DNA of 7,132 nucleotides from Erysipelotrichaceae bacterium (GTDB lineage: Bacteria; Bacillota_I; Bacilli_A; Erysipelotrichales; Erysipelotrichaceae): the NCBI GenBank assembly GCA_024681275.1, contig JAILBD010000070.1:1-7132 (forward strand), in the 5' to 3' direction. Positions within the stretch are counted from its first letter, which is position 1, and every line of letters begins with the position of its first letter. A model generated the notes under the pieces. That model searched no databases, had not been told where the DNA came from, and saw nothing but the letters and a program-made list of their open reading frames with translations. Both the position numbers and the translations under genes were made by a program. Shown piece by piece: positions 1 through 6,871 of the stretch.

Positions 1-560
1 TCCCGCTCATAGACCATCTCCAGTCGGGACATGATCTTCATGATCAGTGAACGGATGTTCCGGTCATCCTTGATACAGTAAACGGCGATCATATCCATGA
101 AGACGGGATCGCCCTTCTGATAGGCCTCATTCATGATCTCATCGAGAAGCTCTTCGCATCTCTTGGAAAGGATGTTGGCATCGATGACGTCGATATCCCG
201 GTCGACATTGAGCAGATAGTGGTACTTTCTGACCAGCGACAAGGCATAGGCATCGAAAGTCATGATGAAAGAGGAATCGATCTTGTTGATCTGCCTCTTC
301 TTTTCTTTTTCGCTGCCGAAAAGCTTCTCTTCATCCTCAGAGATCTTCTTACGTATCCTCTGCTTCATCTCAGCAGCCGCCTTGTTGGTAAAAGTCAGGA
401 CCAAAAGATGATCGACATCGATCTTCCTTCTTCCCACCAGCTGATAGACCCGCTCTGAAAGGACTGCTGTCTTTCCCGATCCGGCACCGGCAGAGACGAG
501 GATATTCTGACCATAGGCGCTGATCGCCTTTTCCTGTTCCCGTGTCCACTTCTCAGGCAT
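1..560 (-). CDS. addA: AddA, ATP-dependent helicase/nuclease subunit A (N-terminal 186 codons, cut by window edge)
   Basis: This is the start of a UvrD/RecB-type superfamily 1 helicase, the motor subunit of the AddAB (RexAB) double-strand-break resection enzyme in the cytoplasm. The translation begins MPEKWTREQEKAI, a Q-motif with Gln9. The Walker A loop GAGSGKT follows at residues 25-31, and helicase motif Ia is at about 52-66 (LLVLTFTNKAAAEM). A motif Ib-like stretch (MTFDAYAL) lies near residue 100. The family is about 1,200 residues long, so the nuclease domain and the rest of the helicase lie off the left edge. The ATG overlaps the addB stop by 8 nt (ATGCCTGA). A Shine-Dalgarno sequence AAGGAAG sits at 567-573 inside the end of addB, 6 nt from the ATG. 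This supports the start and suggests translational coupling with addB. The family call is secure from the helicase motifs. The AddA rather than PcrA assignment rests on the motif variants and the AddB neighbour. Confidence 0.93.
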   Translation of the reverse strand, partial: MPEKWTREQEKAISAYGQNILVSAGAGSGKTAVLSERVYQLVGRRKIDVDHLLVLTFTNKAAAEMKQRIRKKISEDEEKLFGSEKEKKRQINKIDSSFIMTFDAYALSLVRKYHYLLNVDRDIDVIDANILSKRCEELLDEIMNEAYQKGDPVFMDMIAVYCIKDDRNIRSLIMKIMSRLEMVYER

Positions 561-2916
561 CGTCTTCTTCCTTCTGTCTGCTGGAAAGATAGCACAGATC
601 GCTGTAGCGCTTGTAACATAAAGACGCGTAAGGACAGTAGCCGCACGACTCATTGACCCCGTCGATCTGCTTCGGATCGATACGGAAATCGCCGGCAAAG
701 ATCCTCTTGCCCGCCTCATCGATCTTCTTTTCAACATTGGCGATCATCTCGTCCATCTGCGCATCGCTCTTGGTCTTGCTGGAGGAATGGAAAGAACCGT
801 CTTTCTTGACCTTCAGGCCCTTGATGATCTCGCTGCTCCCCAGATAGAGGGTCCGGTCGCAGTACCGCATCCGCTCCATATCGCTGCTGCTGAAACCTTC
901 CAGTTTCATGGAATCCTTCTTGATCTCCTCCAGGTCTCTCTCCTCGTCGAATCTCCGGTCATTGCTGATCAGATGCTGAAGATAGAAACCTCCATAGGAG
1001 ATCCTCTTGCCGAATGGATCGTCCTTACGCAGAAGATACATATAGGAAGGCAGCTGCAGAGACAAGCCGAAATCCATCAGCTTCTCTTTGATCGCGGCAG
1101 AAGCCCCGGTCTTGTAGTCGACCACATCGACGATGATCTGATCATCCAGTTCCTTGTACATGACCTTGTCTATGAAACCCTTGAAGATCAGCCTGTCGCT
1201 GACCCGGATATTGAAATCCTTCTCGCAGAGCTGCCGATCCAGAGCCGTCTTGGCCTTTTGTTCCAAAATGATCCGCACATCCTCTCTGAGCTCTTCCTTG
1301 ATCCTTTCAGCGAAAAACGCCTCCTTCGCATCCGCAAAAGAAGTACCTCTCTCATTCAGGACTTTCAGGTTCTTTTCCCAGGACCTGTCAAAATCAAAAG
1401 CATCCTCATTGAACAGATCCTTGAGCACTTCATGGCACAAGGTACCTGTCATCGTATAGAAGGTATCCTCGTATGAATTCAGACCCAGGATGTTCTCGAT
1501 ATAGTAGGCAAAAGCGCACTTGTAGAACTTGTCCATGCTGGAATAGGAGAGCCTGATCTTTCCGATGCCTGCCAGCTGTCTTTCATTCAGACCGCTGAAG
1601 CGATTGTCATAGCTGTAATGATCCTCATCCGGATACATGTTATACAGAAGATCCAGATCCTGATCATGATCGCCATAGCGGTTCAGATCATCCAGCATGT
1701 AAGCCAGACGAACCTTGTTGAGACTGTCGTTGTGATCATATCTTTTTTCTGTCTCTATCAGCTCATACTCACCCGCATCAAAAAGATTGGAGATCTCATA
1801 GTTTTTGAAAGGACTCTTCCTGCAATAAGAGATCCTCAGATCCCCGATCGAAGAAAGATAGGCTCTGACATTCTCTCTTGTCAGCGCGTTGGCTTCCTCG
1901 GTCCTGTCTTTTCCCACGACAGGAGCCAGATCATCCGTGATATAAGCGATATCTCTTCTGAGTGCCGGGAAAGAATCGTTGAAACCGAGCAGGAAGACAT
2001 GGTCCTTGTCCGAGAAACAGTGAAAGAGTTCGCTGCAGTTCACCGCATCGCGATAAACGGTGCTGTCGATCTTCGTGTTTTCAAGATCGTCGATGACGAG
2101 ATCCTTCACATCCTTCAGCTCATATTCCGGATATCTGTTGATGATTCCGATGAGCTTCTCGGCAAGAGGATCCTCCAAGCTGCTGAGCCAGTCATAGATC
2201 TCTTTCCTGTCACTCTCATCGATCTTTTCCAGAAGATCCAGAGAAAGACGGCAGCCGATCAGCGCATCCTGACATGGATAGGCGATCGAAAAGCCGTAGT
2301 ACGCATTGAAACGGCGGAAATAGGACTCATAGTCGCCGTTCCCGTTGAGCACATGGATATCGTTGATATCGGTCCCCTTTTCCAGAAGATCATAGACCTC
2401 CTCATAGAGATGTGCGACTTCCTCTTCGATATCCTCAAAACAGCTGATCCTGTACTTCTTTTCGATCAGCTCATAACCCTCTATCTGCCCATCGATGATC
2501 TTCTCATCTTCCCGACCGAGCTTTCCATAGCCCATCACCAGGACCATTCTGCCCTTGATGGACGGAAGAAAGAGAGGATCATAGATCAGCAGACCCAACT
2601 CATCCAGCTGCTTCCGGTAAGCGACCAGCTGATCCAGCTTGTCGTTTCCGTAAGTCCTGTCAGCTTCCACATAGATCAGATTCTCCAGGATCTCCCTGGC
2701 ATTGGCGATGCTGAGACCGTGGCTCTCCATCAGATACCTGACGGCGCGGATGTCATGATCAAAATAATACTTTTTGCGGTATTCTTCCAAAGTCATGAAT
2801 TTCACATCGCAGACCATCTTCTCTTCATACAGAGCCTCCAGGATCCTGTTCTTGTATTCCTGTGGACAGATGAGCAGCGAATGGTCGAGCTTCTCTTTCA
2901 ATGTCTCAGCATCCAT
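553..2916 (-). CDS. addB: AddB/RexB-type nuclease subunit, short form without P-loop
   Basis: This is the partner subunit of AddA, expected to carry the second nuclease active site and, in the family, the recognition of Chi-type sites. At the C-terminus there is a complete RecB-like PD-(D/E)XK nuclease: His495 (GTLCHEV), Asp583 (GFIDKV), Asp600-Tyr-Lys602 (VVDYKTG) and a QxxxY motif at 621-625. Four cysteines match the AddB Fe-S staple: Cys467 (YKCAF), then Cys758, Cys761 and Cys767 in CX2CX5C spacing. A helicase-like remnant, LLGFNDSFPA, lies at about 309-318. The protein is 787 residues, against roughly 1,160 for Bacillus AddB. The usual N-terminal GxxGSGK Walker A is absent: the ORF opens at a segment (LLICPQE) that corresponds to the strand after it. 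The start lies 3 nt after the stop of the phosphatase gene, with only a weak GGA upstream. The addA start overlaps its end. The AddB identity is well supported by the nuclease and Fe-S pattern plus the addA neighbour. The inactive ATP site is inferred. Confidence 0.88.
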   Translation of the reverse strand: MDAETLKEKLDHSLLICPQEYKNRILEALYEEKMVCDVKFMTLEEYRKKYYFDHDIRAVRYLMESHGLSIANAREILENLIYVEADRTYGNDKLDQLVAYRKQLDELGLLIYDPLFLPSIKGRMVLVMGYGKLGREDEKIIDGQIEGYELIEKKYRISCFEDIEEEVAHLYEEVYDLLEKGTDINDIHVLNGNGDYESYFRRFNAYYGFSIAYPCQDALIGCRLSLDLLEKIDESDRKEIYDWLSSLEDPLAEKLIGIINRYPEYELKDVKDLVIDDLENTKIDSTVYRDAVNCSELFHCFSDKDHVFLLGFNDSFPALRRDIAYITDDLAPVVGKDRTEEANALTRENVRAYLSSIGDLRISYCRKSPFKNYEISNLFDAGEYELIETEKRYDHNDSLNKVRLAYMLDDLNRYGDHDQDLDLLYNMYPDEDHYSYDNRFSGLNERQLAGIGKIRLSYSSMDKFYKCAFAYYIENILGLNSYEDTFYTMTGTLCHEVLKDLFNEDAFDFDRSWEKNLKVLNERGTSFADAKEAFFAERIKEELREDVRIILEQKAKTALDRQLCEKDFNIRVSDRLIFKGFIDKVMYKELDDQIIVDVVDYKTGASAAIKEKLMDFGLSLQLPSYMYLLRKDDPFGKRISYGGFYLQHLISNDRRFDEERDLEEIKKDSMKLEGFSSSDMERMRYCDRTLYLGSSEIIKGLKVKKDGSFHSSSKTKSDAQMDEMIANVEKKIDEAGKRIFAGDFRIDPKQIDGVNESCGYCPYASLCYKRYSDLCYLSSRQKEEDDA

Positions 2917-2919
2917 CTC

Positions 2920-4119
2920 TTATCCGATCTTCTCCAATAGTGTATCGATCTGTTCCTCTTCCATCCCTGCTTTCAGCAGATATGCCCTAGCATAGATCGA
3001 AAGATCACAGTTTCTGAAATCAACGCTCTCATCGCCGACCACATATCTGATCATCGCATCCAGATTCTTCTCCAGGATGACTCTGTATCTGGCCGGATCC
3101 TTGATCTCGTTGATCTTGTAATAGTTGTCATATGTCAGCATGTAGTCATCGGCGATCTGCTGATAGTCCGCTTTGGCAAGCGCCTCCAGCATCATGCAGA
3201 CAAAACCGGTCCTGTCCTTTCCCTCCGTGCAATGGATCAGGTATGGTCCTTCCGCTTTGGACATCGCAATGAAACCATCCGCCACCTTGATTGCAAAATC
3301 CTCTCCCATATAATTCATCGACAGAGCCAGAGGATAGACCCTGCCCTCTTCATATAGAGTCCTGAAATACTCTGAAGCAAAATCCTCCGCCTGCAGATAC
3401 TTCTCGATCTTCACATCATTATCGGCCAGATCCAGGATGTGATTCACTGCAGCCTCTTTGATCAGTGCATCGACATATGGAGCCCGCTTGTGCTGGTTGT
3501 CGCAAGGAGAAGCCGAACGGTAGACCTTTCCCTCGCCGATCTGTCCCATCACGATGTTCCGGAAATTCGCAAAAGCGACATCACTGGGATAATCCTTTCT
3601 CAGATCCGTATAGCTGATATCCCTGGCCTCCTGGATATCCCGATACTTTCCCTTCTCGCGAAGCCTGATCGAAGCCGTGGAATGTTCATCCAGTTTGACT
3701 TGTTGGAACAGAGTCGGACTGTTTCCCATGCCGATCTGGAGTTTGGCCTCATCCCAGAGGTCCTCACCGTAATTGATCGCCGCCTTGATGTAGTCGTAAC
3801 CCGGATAGCCGATCAGCAGGATCTGACCGGGATCGACATAGTAGCCGTTGTAGTAAGGGATATCCTCCAGCTTGTAGCCGCTGGAAAACTCCACATCGAC
3901 ACTGTCGCCGAATTCAAAACCGAGTTTGTTGAATTCATCGATCGGGATCTTGATATAGACGCCTCCGAATTCCGTCTCATGGATCGTCGGATATCCTTCG
4001 ATCGAAGGAACGGCAGTCTCTTCCTTCTTCTGACAGGCCGAAAAAGAAAAGCACAGAAAGACCAATGCAACGAACAGAAAAATATGTTTATACTTTTTCA
4101 TAAGTATTCTCACAGACAT
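2920..4119 (-). CDS. Lipoprotein with tyrosine-phosphatase-like (CX5R) domain
   Basis: This is a predicted exported, lipid-anchored phosphatase. A basic N-terminus and a hydrophobic stretch (about residues 11-28) end in a lipobox, FSAC, with Cys29 as the likely diacylglycerol-modified residue. The C-terminal half carries YRSASP (200-205) and the signature loop HCTEGKDRTG (296-305), with nucleophile Cys297 and Arg303. This is the pattern of the Y_phosphatase3/LipA-like family of bacterial protein-tyrosine or phosphoinositide phosphatases. Residues about 50-130 (GGVYIKI, FGDSVDVEF, LLIGYPGYDYIKAAIN) form a separate beta-rich domain that recalls the C-terminal barrel of SAM hydroxide adenosyltransferases; that match is tentative. 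The annotated ATG (4119) has a poor ribosome site and would give an almost leaderless message from the nearby promoter. Met7 (4101) gives a more typical lipoprotein signal, MKKYKHIFLF, and may be the true start. It is the first gene of a unit with addB and addA, separated from addB by 3 nt. The substrate is unknown. Confidence 0.87.
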   Translation of the reverse strand: MSVRILMKKYKHIFLFVALVFLCFSFSACQKKEETAVPSIEGYPTIHETEFGGVYIKIPIDEFNKLGFEFGDSVDVEFSSGYKLEDIPYYNGYYVDPGQILLIGYPGYDYIKAAINYGEDLWDEAKLQIGMGNSPTLFQQVKLDEHSTASIRLREKGKYRDIQEARDISYTDLRKDYPSDVAFANFRNIVMGQIGEGKVYRSASPCDNQHKRAPYVDALIKEAAVNHILDLADNDVKIEKYLQAEDFASEYFRTLYEEGRVYPLALSMNYMGEDFAIKVADGFIAMSKAEGPYLIHCTEGKDRTGFVCMMLEALAKADYQQIADDYMLTYDNYYKINEIKDPARYRVILEKNLDAMIRYVVGDESVDFRNCDLSIYARAYLLKAGMEEEQIDTLLEKIG

Positions 4120-4130
4120 CTTTATTCCAT

Positions 4131-4139
4131 TTTATAACA
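4131..4139 (-). promoter_or_regulatory. Candidate extended -10 promoter for the phosphatase-addB-addA unit
   Basis: On the minus strand this reads TGTTATAAA, which is TGn followed by TATAAA, a good extended -10. A matching -35 is weak (TAAAGC, 17 nt upstream). Transcription would start near 4124, just ahead of the first ATG (4119) and about 23 nt ahead of the second in-frame ATG (4101). It sits directly downstream of the terminator of the preceding unit, as expected for an independent promoter. It was found by eye and has not been tested. Confidence 0.45.
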
Positions 4140-4182
4140 GTCTTCTTCTCTCTGCTTTATTTCTTTGGATCCCTCAGCTCAG

Positions 4183-4217
4183 AAAAAATATCCTTCAGTC
4201 ATCCGGCTGAAGGATAT
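4183..4217 (-). terminator. Rho-independent terminator of the preA-like/flavodoxin unit
   Basis: A perfect 11-bp inverted repeat (ATATCCTTCAG / CTGAAGGATAT, arms 4188-4198 and 4207-4217) encloses an 8-nt loop. On the minus strand it runs directly into six T residues (4188-4183). It lies 19 nt past the stop codon of the tandem flavodoxin gene. The plus-strand side lacks a T-run, so it should act on minus-strand transcription only. It separates the redox unit from the phosphatase-addB-addA unit. Confidence 0.9.
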
Positions 4218-4235
4218 GGCCAAATCTCTCTTATC

Positions 4236-5375
4236 TCACAGACGCCGGAAGAGTTCTTTCGGATCAAGACCGTTCTCCCTGGCGCCTTTCGCCCAGCCTC
4301 TGTTGGCGATCGCGATATACAGGGATCGCGGAAAAAGGACAGGACCGCTGTAGATATCCCCGATCTTTTCAGCGCCATCGATCGCCTGGGCAAGCGCATC
4401 CATCCCCTTGCTGATGCGATTCATCGGCCAGCCTCTGAAAGGAAGGTGCTGCATCAGGACGCCGATCAGCTCACCGGCACTGACGCCGATGCCACCACAG
4501 TAATCAAAACCCATCTTTCCGCACCAGGTCTTTACCGCATCAAAAAGATTGACCAGCTGTCCGCTCTCGTAGAGACCCATATTCGCCAGGACATAGATCT
4601 TCTTGGATAGGCCATGGTACTCTTCTTCAAACCTTTCCAATAGCCGTATCATCTGGGAAGGAAGCCCATCGACATAGAGAGGCAGCGAAAAGATGATGAC
4701 CGACGCGTCTGAAAGCTCCTTAAGAAGAGAAGACATGTCATTCAGATACTTCGCCAGCGAAAGGACCTCAGTCTTCCTCTTCAGCTTCCCTTTCAGCTTT
4801 TCCGCCAGCCTTGCGGAATTTCCCTGCGTACGCATGGACACATTGAGAAGGACCGCCCTTCCTTCAGGATCGAAGCCTTCGCAAAGCCTTCTTTCCCTCT
4901 CTTCCTTTTCTTCAAAGATGATCTCTTTGACAGAACCCCTGATGTTGGTGCAGACCGCCCTGACATAGCGCTCAGCCTTTTCCTTATCCTCTTCCTTCAG
5001 GTCGTGACCATAGAAGATGAAAGTGAAAGGCTTGTCCTCATCATAGCGCTTCATGTGATGGCTTTCGCCATTCACCAGTTCAAAATGCGGAAGCACATAG
5101 CCCAGGCACCTGTCAAAGACGTTCTTGATGAAAGAAGAAAAACCGCCGTAGCTGTATCTGCTGATCACGACGACCTCATCCGCCTCGTGGATCAGTTGGC
5201 CCATGTTCTCATAACCGTCTTTGACGACACAGCGTCCCGGATCCTTCTTCCAGCAGCCGAAACAGCCGATGCACGGCCTGATCGTGCCCTGATCGGAAAC
5301 GACACAGTCATTGCGATACTCACTCTCTATTCTTTTATATTCATCAGCCTTCAGATCATGGATCAGAAGCCTCAT
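4236..5375 (-). CDS. Tandem flavodoxin-fold protein (NAD(P)H-dependent FMN reductase-like, two domains)
   Basis: This is a probable cytoplasmic flavoprotein oxidoreductase made of two flavodoxin-like halves. Half one (about 1-165) has the cysteine cluster typical of iron-sulfur-flavoprotein-like reductases: CIGCFGCW with Cys35, Cys38 and Cys41, then Cys49. It also has the loop YSYGGFSSFIKNVFDRC (74-90), which matches the PVYxGxMPAxLKxFIDR segment of the family. It lacks the usual N-terminal phosphate loop of the SxRxxGNS type. Half two (about 172-379) has that loop (NVSMRTQGNSARLAEKL, 178-194) and the second loop LPLYVDGLPSQMIRLLERF (231-249), but no CxxC cluster. The C-terminal tail (FPRSLYIAIANRGWAKGARENGL) resembles the end of other family members. 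The ATG overlaps the stop of the PreA-like gene by 4 nt and has a strong Shine-Dalgarno site. It probably exchanges electrons with that enzyme, which is inference from linkage. No specific substrate can be assigned. Confidence 0.87.
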   Translation of the reverse strand: MRLLIHDLKADEYKRIESEYRNDCVVSDQGTIRPCIGCFGCWKKDPGRCVVKDGYENMGQLIHEADEVVVISRYSYGGFSSFIKNVFDRCLGYVLPHFELVNGESHHMKRYDEDKPFTFIFYGHDLKEEDKEKAERYVRAVCTNIRGSVKEIIFEEKEERERRLCEGFDPEGRAVLLNVSMRTQGNSARLAEKLKGKLKRKTEVLSLAKYLNDMSSLLKELSDASVIIFSLPLYVDGLPSQMIRLLERFEEEYHGLSKKIYVLANMGLYESGQLVNLFDAVKTWCGKMGFDYCGGIGVSAGELIGVLMQHLPFRGWPMNRISKGMDALAQAIDGAEKIGDIYSGPVLFPRSLYIAIANRGWAKGARENGLDPKELFRRL

Positions 5376-6817
5376 GTCCTGTCCTCCTTCGGGACCTTCA
5401 CTTCGGAAGAAACGATGGCATCATTCGGACAGACGAGGACACAGAGATGGCAGCCCACGCATCTCTTCGTATCCAGCAAAGGATGACCGTCGATGATCCT
5501 GATCGCCTGATGTCCGCCGTCATTGCAAGAGATGTAGCAGCGTCCGCAGCCAACGCACTTTTCCCTGTTGAACTTCGGATAGATGATGAAAGACCTGTCC
5601 AGTTGTTCCACCGGAACGATCTCATTGAGACTCGTCCCCCTGAAATCATCAATGGAATCCAGACCGATCATATTCAGATGCAAAGCGGCACCGGAGATCA
5701 TGTCATCGATGATCCTCTGCCCGTACTGCATGACAGCTGTCGTCACCTGTACCGTATTGGCACCCAAAGCGATGAACTCCATGGCATCCATCCAGGTCTC
5801 GATGCCGCCCATCGCCGAGATATGCTTTCCTTTCAGTTTTTCATCCTTGCCCAGTTCGGAAATGAAACGCAAAGCGACCGGCTTGACCGCATCGCCGGAA
5901 AGACCGCCGATCGAAGCCCGGAAAGATCCCTCCCGGGGATCCGCGGATACCTCGATCAGAGACTTGATCGTATTGATCGCTGCCACTCCATCGGCACCGC
6001 CCCGGATCGCTGCATCAGCCGCATCCTCGATGTGTGCCACATTCGGCGTCAGCTTGGCAATGAAAGGAAGCTTCGTGTGTTTCTTCACGACACGGCAGTA
6101 CTTCTCCACCAGTTCCGGGATCTGACCGACATCGCTGCCGGTCTCGTTCTCCGTCATATTCGGGCAGGAGAAATTCAGCTCCAAAGCATCCGCACATTCC
6201 TTATCGATCAGATCGGCAAGATAAGCCCACTCTTTCTCATCCCTGCCCATGATGGAGACCAGCAGGAACTTATGCGGATAGTCTTTTTTCAGCTTCCTGA
6301 AGACCTTGATGTTCTCTTCGAGAGAGTACTCGGAAAGCTGTTCGATATTCTTGAAACCGATGATCTCGTTATTATCTCCCTTGATCGCTGAAAAACGCGG
6401 TGACGCTTCGATGATATCCATCAGACAGATCGTCTTGAAAGCCGCGCCTGCCCAGCCGGCATCAAAAGCCCTGGCACACATGTCGTAGGTGGAGGAAACG
6501 ATCGAAGAAGAAAGAAGGAAAGGATTCTCCAAAGGGATGCCGCAGAAATCGGTCTTCAGGACACTGGTATCGATCTTCTTCCTGCCGTGACCGGAAGCTT
6601 TGAGGGAACTCAGCACCTCCCTGATATTGAAGTGAACAGGACAGATCTCCTCACACCTGCCATCACAGTCTTTGCAGGGAATGGTATCGGGGATCTCATT
6701 CCTCACGACAGCATCATTCCTGAAATAAAGGCTTCGCAATATCCTGTCAGGCTCCATCACACCGCAAGCCTTGCTGCATCTTGCCTCATAACACAACAAA
6801 CAGTTCCTATTATTCAT
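5372..6817 (-). CDS. PreA-like dihydropyrimidine dehydrogenase/dihydroorotate dehydrogenase-family protein with N- and C-terminal Fe-S domains
   Basis: This is a cytoplasmic FMN/iron-sulfur oxidoreductase of the PreA/DPYD family, which in known members reduces uracil and thymine. The central TIM barrel (about 90-390) shows LNFSCPN (214-220), AKLTPN (254-259), INTIKSL (281-287), GGLSG (304-308) and MGGIETWMDA (336-345), which are the FMN and substrate positions of the family. The C-terminus has two 4Fe-4S motifs: Cys421/424/427/431 and Cys453/456/459/463. In addition, residues 1-65 carry C6xxC9x4C14x3C18 and C48xxC51x3C55x3C59P, with RSLYFRN between them. This resembles the N-terminal Fe-S domain of PreT/GltD-type subunits. 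The position of the DPD catalytic Cys (ACGQ) is occupied by Val230 (DVGQ). The start is supported by AGGAG at 6826-6830, 8 nt upstream. It is the first gene of a two-gene unit with the tandem flavodoxin. No PreT gene is in view. The true substrate is uncertain, so I give no symbol. Confidence 0.85.
   Translation of the reverse strand: MNNRNCLLCYEARCSKACGVMEPDRILRSLYFRNDAVVRNEIPDTIPCKDCDGRCEEICPVHFNIREVLSSLKASGHGRKKIDTSVLKTDFCGIPLENPFLLSSSIVSSTYDMCARAFDAGWAGAAFKTICLMDIIEASPRFSAIKGDNNEIIGFKNIEQLSEYSLEENIKVFRKLKKDYPHKFLLVSIMGRDEKEWAYLADLIDKECADALELNFSCPNMTENETGSDVGQIPELVEKYCRVVKKHTKLPFIAKLTPNVAHIEDAADAAIRGGADGVAAINTIKSLIEVSADPREGSFRASIGGLSGDAVKPVALRFISELGKDEKLKGKHISAMGGIETWMDAMEFIALGANTVQVTTAVMQYGQRIIDDMISGAALHLNMIGLDSIDDFRGTSLNEIVPVEQLDRSFIIYPKFNREKCVGCGRCYISCNDGGHQAIRIIDGHPLLDTKRCVGCHLCVLVCPNDAIVSSEVKVPKEDRT
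5382..5389 (-). promoter_or_regulatory. Strong Shine-Dalgarno site for the tandem flavodoxin gene
   Basis: On the minus strand this reads AAGGAGGA, 6 nt ahead of the ATG at 5375 and inside the last codons of the PreA-like gene. It fixes the start of the downstream gene. Its strength, together with the ATGA overlap, suggests that the second protein is made at least as efficiently as the first. Confidence 0.85.
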
Positions 6818-6871
6818 ATCATGATCTCCTGATCCGGTTTTTTTGATTGATCATATGCTGTTCTTTTCCCT

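Noticed and set aside
787..1476. Plus-strand open frame (229 codons) over the addB nuclease region
   Set aside because: It overlaps the conserved PD-(D/E)XK domain on the minus strand and shows no domain of its own.
1618..2940. Long plus-strand open frame (440 codons) antisense to addB
   Set aside because: It lies entirely over a gene with clear nuclease and Fe-S motifs. Its product is a low-complexity mix of Ile, Leu, Asp, Gln and Arg, as expected from the reverse complement of ATC- and GAT-rich codons. It has no recognisable domain.
2880..3000. Possible frameshift that could have cut the AddB P-loop off the gene
   Set aside because: The DNA upstream of the addB start encodes the continuous C-terminus of the phosphatase, and I saw no GxxGSGK-like sequence in another frame there. 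The short N-terminus seems natural.
3439..4137. Plus-strand open frame (232 codons) over the phosphatase gene
   Set aside because: It is a shadow of a gene with a clear lipobox and CX5R site, with the same biased composition as the other antisense frames.
5447..6391. Plus-strand open frame (314 codons) antisense to the preA-like gene
   Set aside because: The opposite strand encodes a recognisable FMN/Fe-S enzyme in this region. The plus-strand product has no motif and no fitting ribosome site or promoter.
6811..6825. Second ATG (6820-6822) just upstream of the preA-like start
   Set aside because: It is out of frame with the gene and reads ATG ATA TGA, a two-codon frame. The in-frame ATG at 6817 has better spacing to the AGGAG site.
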